From the NCBI GenBank assembly GCA_021741795.1, contig JAIOXC010000041.1, positions 1-10,857 on the forward strand: 10,857 nt of DNA. The letters are read 5' to 3'. This DNA is from Ilumatobacteraceae bacterium (lineage in GTDB: Bacteria; Actinomycetota; Acidimicrobiia; Acidimicrobiales; Ilumatobacteraceae). Below, one piece after another: positions 7,220 through 10,857 of the stretch (its first letter is position 1; each line of letters starts with the position of its first letter). A program made the position numbers and the translations under genes. The notes below the pieces were generated by a model. That model was not told the DNA's origin, searched no databases, and was given only the letters and a program-made list of their open reading frames with translations.

Positions 7220-7564
7220 TTATAGAACGATTGGTGTGATGCGAACGCCAATCGGTGATGACAGAGTGAAGCCGGCTTCGTGTCGAGACTCTTCGTTTTC
7301 GTCTCCCCAAAACCCGTATTCGTGATTGTCGCGTGCGAACGAGCGACAATTGGCTTTAACGGAACATGAGATGCACAGCGAGTGGGCTTTGTGTTCTCTT
7401 CGTACTCTGGCTTGAGGACGTTCGGCAGGCTTGCCAAAAAAGAGTTTTGCGTAGCCCTTGCAATTGGCGAGATGTGCCCACCCCTCTAATGTTCCTTGAA
7501 CTATTGACGGCTCGGCTTCGCTGTCGTAGGTACTGGAATCATCATCCTGATACAAATCGCTCAT
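7220..7564 (-). CDS. WhiB-like iron-sulphur transcription factor
   Basis: An actinobacteria-specific regulator that binds a [4Fe-4S] cluster and usually works with the housekeeping sigma factor. The 114-residue protein carries the four cluster cysteines: Cys35 (ANCKG) and the C-x2-C-x5-C set Cys64, Cys67, Cys73 (CISCSVKANC). The turn motif follows as GFWGDENEESR (84-94), a variant of the usual G-V/I-W-G-G. The first 25 residues are acidic. The ATG at 7564 has the strongest ribosome site in the window, AGGAGG with a 5-nt spacer. TAGTGT at 7603-7598 is a possible -10. I cannot assign it to a particular Wbl subclass. It lies downstream of phoH on the same strand, 136 bp away, so it probably has its own promoter. 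Confidence 0.9.
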   Translation of the reverse strand: MSDLYQDDDSSTYDSEAEPSIVQGTLEGWAHLANCKGYAKLFFGKPAERPQARVRREHKAHSLCISCSVKANCRSFARDNHEYGFWGDENEESRHEAGFTLSSPIGVRITPIVL

Positions 7565-7569
7565 GGAAA

Positions 7570-7575
7570 CCTCCT
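7570..7575 (-). promoter_or_regulatory. Strong Shine-Dalgarno AGGAGG of the WhiB gene
   Basis: On the minus strand AGAGGAGG precedes the ATG at 7564 with a 5-nt gap after AGGAGG. It fixes the start codon. It contrasts with the apparently leaderless starts of tetR, pgi and pafB. Confidence 0.8.
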
Positions 7576-7658
7576 CTGCTTTGAATCTCGTTATTTCACA
7601 CTAAACAGTCTTGTACCAATAATGTCTACTTGAGATCAAAACTTTCCCGAAAAAAATT

Positions 7659-7688
7659 GAATTGACGCGAATTGGCCCGAATCGGCGA
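7659..7688. repeat. Three helically phased 10-bp GAATYG repeats
   Basis: GAATTGACGC, GAATTGGCCC and GAATCGGCGA follow one another with a period of exactly 10 bp, just after the phoH stop and about 95 bp upstream of the WhiB start. One helical turn per unit suits a regulator binding one DNA face. Only the GAAT(T/C)G core is conserved and chance is possible. Confidence 0.4.
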
Positions 7689-7700
7689 GACTTTGCTTGG

Positions 7701-9113
7701 CTAGAGCAGTTCGGCGGCCAGGCTGGCCACCTCACTGCGCTCGCAGGCAGCCAGTGTCACGTGCCCAAAGCATCGCTGGCCAGCAAAGGCATGGATCAAA
7801 ACGGCTAGAGCGTTATTTGTTTCACCCATATACGGGGCATCGATTTGGCTGGTGTCGCCTGTGAAGACCACTTTGGTGCCCTCGCCGATGCGAGTGAGGA
7901 TCGTTTTGAGCGTCGTTGGCTCGAGGTTTTGAGCTTCGTCAACTACTACGAATTGTTGTTGCAGCGATCTGCCGCGCAAGAAGGTGACCGACTCGAGGGT
8001 GAGTTGACCGCGATCCGTGAGGTCGTCGATGAGTCCTACTGCATCGCGACTTGAGCGTTGATCGGTGAGAGCAACTATTGCATCGTGAATTGCTGCCATC
8101 CATGGGTCGAGTTTTTCATTGAGATCTCCTGGCAAAAAACCAACATCGGCACGACCAACAGGCACAAGTGGGCGATACACCGCGAGTCGCTCGTAGCGAC
8201 GTGCTTCGACAACTTGTTCGAGACCCGCAGCAATGGCCATGACAGTTTTGCCGGTGCCGGCGCGACCGTCGAGCGCAATCACGGTTACTTCAGGGTCAAG
8301 TAGTAACTCGAGAGAGAAACGTTGCTCTTTGCTGCGCGACCGCAGTCCCCATGCTTCAGGAGCATTATGCGGAAGCACTTTGAGTTCATTGTTGACGCAA
8401 CGAGTAAGAGCAGATTGCGAACCACTACGAACCACCGCGAAATTGTTTTCTACAAATGGACCAGGAGTATTGAGCGATGAAACCTCTATACCGCCGCTGC
8501 TATAGAGCGAGTCGATGTTTTCGACGCTGGTATCGATCGTGACCCAGCCCATTGGCCTGGTGGATTGACCCGCCCCAACTGGCTGGTGCTCTTCGGCTTG
8601 AAGCCCCAAATGAGCGGCCTTAATGCGCAGGGCAGCATCGTTGGAGATCATGCGGGTTGGAGCAACTCGGGCCTGGCCAAGTGCGGCGCCGATGATGCGA
8701 TTGTCAGGTATTTCAGGGTCTAGGCCATGCTCGATCAGAAGATGGCGTTGGATGCCATTGACCTCGATCTGCACAGTTCCATAGTCGGGCTCGTCGTGCA
8801 CTCGCATTGGTTCAGCCAACGAGCCGCCAGCTTTTTTACGCAAGTCTTCAATTGTGCGAAGTGCGGTGCGCGCAGAACGACCGACATCATCCATACGAGT
8901 TTTCAGTCCGTCCAACTCTTCAACAACAGTGAGTGGAATCACAACATCGCAACCAACGAAGTTGAGCATGCTCATTGGATCTGCAACGAGAACAGAAGTG
9001 TCAAGCACAACTCGAGTGGCTCGCGAAGTTGCAGAATCTCTGTTGAAGAGTCGGTGATCTAACTCACCCCGTTCAAGATTCTGTTCTGAGTGCGAGTCAT
9101 GTGTAAGCAACAT
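7701..9113 (-). CDS. PIN-domain PhoH-like ATPase (PhoH2 type)
   Basis: A 470-residue fusion of a PIN RNase domain and a PhoH P-loop ATPase. The PIN domain (about 34-170) shows VVLDTSVLVADP (35-46, Asp38), the acidic VVEELDGLK (63-71), PDNRI (136-140, Asp137) and ISNDAALRIKA (156-166, Asp159), a full metal-binding set. The ATPase half has Walker A GRAGTGKT (283-290), PLVPVGRADVGFLPGDLNEK (315-334), FLRGRSL (378-384), Walker B FVVVDEAQNL (388-397), FTGDTSQID (417-425) and the late ERSE (458-461). Mycobacterial PhoH2 unwinds and cleaves RNA and pairs with a small upstream gene, phoAT. I see no such partner here. An in-frame TAA at 9119-9117 lies two codons before the ATG, so no longer start is possible. 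It is divergent from the HU gene across 650 bp. Confidence 0.93.
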   Translation of the reverse strand: MLLTHDSHSEQNLERGELDHRLFNRDSATSRATRVVLDTSVLVADPMSMLNFVGCDVVIPLTVVEELDGLKTRMDDVGRSARTALRTIEDLRKKAGGSLAEPMRVHDEPDYGTVQIEVNGIQRHLLIEHGLDPEIPDNRIIGAALGQARVAPTRMISNDAALRIKAAHLGLQAEEHQPVGAGQSTRPMGWVTIDTSVENIDSLYSSGGIEVSSLNTPGPFVENNFAVVRSGSQSALTRCVNNELKVLPHNAPEAWGLRSRSKEQRFSLELLLDPEVTVIALDGRAGTGKTVMAIAAGLEQVVEARRYERLAVYRPLVPVGRADVGFLPGDLNEKLDPWMAAIHDAIVALTDQRSSRDAVGLIDDLTDRGQLTLESVTFLRGRSLQQQFVVVDEAQNLEPTTLKTILTRIGEGTKVVFTGDTSQIDAPYMGETNNALAVLIHAFAGQRCFGHVTLAACERSEVASLAAELL

Positions 9114-9764
9114 TGCTTATTGTGCTGTGTTGATCGGACAGGTTGGTGGATGCTCGCTTCCCAACTTTGGTCTGAATCCGTTATGGCTGTGGAGTTCAAA
9201 GTTGTCACCAAAAATTAAACTTGGAAGCTTTCTCCCGAGGGTGGCTTTCGACAATTTTTTCGCAATTTCGAAAAATTTTGGCTATTTTCTGGTTTTTTTC
9301 GGAATTATTTTGAAATTTTTTTAAAATATTTCTACAGTCGGAAATTTATGAAAATTTGGGGGCAGTGCACTGGTTTTGAGACGAAGTTTCCTTGATTGTC
9401 AGTGCTGGTAACGAGATCACCGCGAATACGTGTTGCAGTTGAAAAATTACCCATAAAAACAAGAATTCACTAGTCGAGATGGTTGGCAAACCCAACACCC
9501 ATAAGGGTTATCCCATGATCAGCAGAAATGCGTCAGCACAGCACTCTGCGTCGCTCAGGCGACCCTTGGCGACGTCTGAATCGAAAATTTGTGTCCGAAT
9601 GTCGACGAATTCTTGTCGCGCTGACAAATTTTGCAACTGAGAGAATTTTGGGGATTCACTTTCAAAAACTGGACGCAAAACCGTTCAATGCTTGCAATTT
9701 GTCTGCAGACCTACTCAAATATATGACGAAGCGGTATTCCGAAACCGAGAAAGCAAGGTAAGCA
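9114..9764. other. Long non-coding region between phoH and the HU gene
   Basis: About 650 bp without a convincing gene. It must hold the phoH promoter (left) and the HU promoter (right). It contains the AT-rich block at 9244-9357, a 10-bp palindrome CAGTGCACTG at 9363-9372, a small inverted-repeat cluster at 9482-9509 (GTTGG/CCAAC, ACCC-ATAA-GGGT), a hairpin GTCGC-TCAG-GCGAC at 9550-9563 and a 10-bp palindrome GTCTGCAGAC at 9701-9710. TTGTCT at 9699-9704 and TATGAC 17 bp later form a weak candidate HU promoter. I cannot match any of this to a known RNA family. Confidence 0.6.
9244..9357. other. AT-rich block with A-tracts
   Basis: This stretch is far more AT-rich than its surroundings, with runs of seven T and AAATTT-type steps at 9271-9279, 9313-9318, 9342-9347 and 9351-9357. 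More such steps follow at 9584-9590, 9626-9632 and 9644-9649. A-tracts of this type bend DNA, and nucleoid proteins such as HU or Lsr2 favour such sites. It may be an autoregulatory or UP-like region, which is inference. Confidence 0.55.
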
Positions 9765-10052
9765 ATGACAAAAGCAGAGCTCATAGATGCAGTGTCAGAA
9801 AAAGCAGGAGTCTCCAAGGCGGAAGCCGAGAAGACAATCGGAGCTTTTTTTGAACTGGTCGTAGCCTCAGCGATTAAGGGTGAGAAAGTTGCATGGCCGG
9901 GCTTTGGCTCGTTCAGCACTTCGAGCCGCAAGGCGAGAGTTGGCCGTAACCCACAAACGGGTGCACCGGTTCAAGTTCCAGCCAGTACAGCAATGAAGTT
10001 CACTTCAAGCTCAACGCTGAAGAGTGAATTGAATCCAAACCGTAAAAAGTAA
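9765..10052 (+). CDS. hup: HU-family nucleoid DNA-binding protein
   Basis: A 95-residue HU protein that bends and compacts DNA as a dimer. The N-terminal helices (MTKAELIDAVSEKAGVSKAE) are followed by PGFGSF (45-50) and the DNA-binding arm with RNPQTG (61-66), and the domain ends with LKSELNPNRKK. This is the length of a bare HU such as the E. coli proteins. In mycobacteria HupB continues into a long Lys/Ala/Pro-rich tail. Here the gene stops with TAA, and the tail-like sequence follows as a separate gene in the same frame. AAGG at 9755-9758, 6 nt before the ATG, is a modest ribosome site. The unit ends at the terminator near 10280. Confidence 0.95.
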   Translation: MTKAELIDAVSEKAGVSKAEAEKTIGAFFELVVASAIKGEKVAWPGFGSFSTSSRKARVGRNPQTGAPVQVPASTAMKFTSSSTLKSELNPNRKK

Positions 10053-10061
10053 TACCTAACC

Positions 10062-10067
10062 AAGGAG
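10062..10067 (+). promoter_or_regulatory. Shine-Dalgarno AAGGAG of the basic-tail gene
   Basis: AAGGAG sits 6 nt before the ATG at 10074, between the HU stop and this start. This near-ideal ribosome site is the main evidence that the short basic ORF is a gene in its own right and not a remnant. Confidence 0.8.
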
Positions 10068-10073
10068 AAAATC

Positions 10074-10208
10074 ATGGCAGCAAAGCGCAAAAAGGCAGCA
10101 AAAAAAGTAGCTAAGAAGGCACCAGCAAAGCGCAAGAAGGCAAAAAAGGCCGCTAAGAAGGCCCCAGCCAAGCGCAAGAAGGCAAAAAAGGCCGCTAAGA
10201 AGAAATAA
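10074..10208 (+). CDS. Small Lys/Ala-rich histone H1-like basic protein
   Basis: A 44-residue peptide made almost only of Lys (22), Ala (15), Arg (3) and Pro (2). It resembles the C-terminal tail of mycobacterial HupB and bacterial histone H1-like proteins, and should bind DNA or RNA by charge. Residues 14-27 and 28-41 are identical copies of a KKAPAKRKKAKKAA unit, and residues 3-13 are a diverged partial copy. It has a strong AAGGAG and starts 21 bp after the HU stop. It shares the HU reading frame: after the HU TAA come seven sense codons and then this ATG. It is probably cotranscribed with HU and may act with it as a separately made tail. A role in RNA or ribosome binding is also possible. 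Confidence 0.8.
   Translation: MAAKRKKAAKKVAKKAPAKRKKAKKAAKKAPAKRKKAKKAAKKK
10113..10196 (+). repeat. 42-bp tandem repeat inside the basic-tail gene
   Basis: Two adjacent 42-bp units (10113-10154 and 10155-10196) each encode the same 14 residues. They differ at only two positions, both third codon bases (GCA versus GCC for Ala). Copy number could change by slippage without breaking the frame. Confidence 0.85.
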
Positions 10209-10247
10209 GGCCTTAGCCAAAAAACAAATCGGTTCGGAGAACTGTGA

Positions 10248-10280
10248 GACCGGAGGGCTTTGGCCCTCCGGTCTTTTTTT
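10248..10280 (+). terminator. Strong intrinsic terminator of the HU / basic-tail unit
   Basis: A perfect 11-bp GC-rich stem, GACCGGAGGGC (10248-10258) with GCCCTCCGGTC (10263-10273), closes on a TTTG loop and is followed by seven T (10274-10280). It lies 39 bp after the basic-tail stop. On the minus strand the hairpin has no T-tract, so it serves mainly the plus strand, although it begins 3 bp beyond the end of the convergent cofC gene. Confidence 0.95.
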
Positions 10281-10283
10281 ATG

Positions 10284-10856
10284 TCAAAAAAGAGTGATGT
10301 TGTGTTGCTCGAGCCACTGAGTTGGCAGCGCATTCAAGTCATCGGGTGTATCGATGTCAAGGGCAAGTTCGTCGTCTTCAATTATTTCAATGACAAGTCC
10401 AAGTTTGGTTGCCTCGGCCATGTGGGCTGCAAAGCTTTTGGCACCGTAGTGGCACGTAAATCCCACACCTGAGGGGATGATCAACACGTTGGTTCCGTCG
10501 CGTTGTCGATCGGGCACGATCGTGACCGTGTTGCTCGCAACGCCTGAGCCAAGCAACTCGCGAAGTCTGCTTGGCAGCGGCAAGTCGCTATGCACAATCA
10601 TGACTCGCTCGTATTCGTGGGCAGCGCTGATGCCTGCTTGAACGGCAGCGTTTAATCCTGCGCCTGATTGAGACACCACGGTGGCACCATGCGAAGTTGC
10701 CCACTGCGAAACTTCGGGATTGTCGCAAACCACAAATACAGATGAGCCACGCACAGACTCGAGAACGCCAAGCGCTGTTGTGCGTGCGAGTAGAGCGCGT
10801 TGATCTGTGCTGAGCACACTTGAGAGTCGATCTTTGGCCTGCTCGAAAGCCTTGAT
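10284..10856 (-). CDS. cofC: 2-phospho-L-lactate / phosphoenolpyruvate guanylyltransferase, 5' truncated by window edge
   Basis: This enzyme activates 2-phospho-L-lactate (CofC) or phosphoenolpyruvate (FbiD, mycobacterial version) with GTP for the side chain of coenzyme F420. A GTG at 10817 could be read as a start, but the frame is open to the edge and the upstream residues IKAFEQAKDRLSSVLS match the conserved family N-terminus (PVKxFxxAKxRL). Probably only a few residues lie outside the window. Visible motifs, in order, are SGAGLNAAVQAG, VMIVHSDLPLPSRLRELL, VPDRQRDGTNVLIIP, FTCHYGAKSF and the closing LALDIDTPDDL. These are the nucleotide- and metal-binding elements of the MobA-like fold. 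Sequence alone does not tell lactate from pyruvate use; for actinobacteria FbiD-type activity is favoured. It points to F420 in this organism. It converges on the HU unit's terminator. Confidence 0.92.
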   Translation of the reverse strand: MKAFEQAKDRLSSVLSTDQRALLARTTALGVLESVRGSSVFVVCDNPEVSQWATSHGATVVSQSGAGLNAAVQAGISAAHEYERVMIVHSDLPLPSRLRELLGSGVASNTVTIVPDRQRDGTNVLIIPSGVGFTCHYGAKSFAAHMAEATKLGLVIEIIEDDELALDIDTPDDLNALPTQWLEQHNITLF

Positions 10857-10857
10857 G

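Noticed and set aside
7156..7437. 93-codon minus-strand ORF overlapping the WhiB gene in another frame
   Set aside because: The WhiB frame has the four cluster cysteines and a strong Shine-Dalgarno. This frame has neither motif nor ribosome site.
9244..9357. AT-rich block as a replication origin
   Set aside because: I see no cluster of DnaA boxes (TTATCCACA-like), and the neighbours are not dnaA, dnaN or plasmid rep genes.
9528..9761. A 77-codon plus-strand ORF ending 3 nt before the HU start
   Set aside because: It has no ribosome site, no TANNNT box at leaderless distance and no recognisable domain. It would be Arg-rich without family resemblance. It may be a chance open frame in the HU leader.
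9971..10333. Minus-strand ORF across HU and the basic tail, rich in Phe, Leu and Ala
   Set aside because: It is the complement of the Lys/Ala codons, which gives a false membrane-like protein, and it runs through the terminator hairpin.
10815..10817. GTG (minus strand) as true start of cofC
   Set aside because: The 13 residues encoded upstream in the same frame match the conserved CofC N-terminus, so the gene continues beyond the right edge.
1..10857. CRISPR array, tRNA, rRNA, insertion sequence or phage genes
   Set aside because: No regularly spaced repeats, cloverleaf-like sequence, transposase or integrase motif was seen. The gene content is ordinary chromosomal.

Overview
The window looks like chromosomal housekeeping DNA from an actinobacterium of moderate GC content. 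The evidence is a pafB-pafC pair of WYL regulators, a WhiB-type iron-sulphur protein, a CofC/FbiD-type step of coenzyme F420 synthesis, an HU protein followed by a Lys/Ala-rich histone-like tail, and several start codons with no Shine-Dalgarno sequence but a TANNNT -10 box 6-7 nt upstream (typical leaderless actinobacterial starts). Class Acidimicrobiia would fit, but that is only an impression from gene content. I see no rRNA, tRNA, CRISPR array, insertion sequence or prophage gene.

Left part (1-3200), plus strand: the 3' part of a secreted L,D-transpeptidase with the end of a peptidoglycan-binding domain at the window edge; an alpha/beta hydrolase whose ribosome site overlaps the preceding stop; and a TetR regulator with a probable leaderless start. 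A RarD-type transporter lies on the minus strand, and its 3' end overlaps the tetR 3' end by 47 bp.

Centre (3200-7700): pgi (glucose-6-phosphate isomerase) is divergent from rarD and is followed by pafB and pafC, which overlap by one base. PafBC is the LexA/RecA-independent DNA-damage activator of mycobacteria. Neither pafA nor tat genes adjoin it here. Converging on pafC is a limonene-epoxide-hydrolase-like enzyme with all five known catalytic residues, and upstream of that on the minus strand a WhiB-like protein with a strong ribosome site.

Right part (7700-10857): a PIN-PhoH ATPase (minus strand) is divergent from an HU gene across about 650 bp of non-coding DNA, which contains a very AT-rich, A-tract-laden block and several small inverted repeats. 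HU is followed, in the same reading frame and separated by one TAA and seven sense codons, by a 44-codon gene for a peptide that is 57% Lys+Arg. Together they resemble the two halves of mycobacterial HupB encoded as separate genes. A strong intrinsic terminator closes this unit. A 5'-truncated cofC/fbiD gene on the minus strand runs off the right edge.

The most noteworthy item is the split HU/tail locus with its internal 42-bp tandem repeat and its long A-tract upstream region. The three leaderless-looking starts and the pafBC context come next. I did not find a clearly new multi-gene system.
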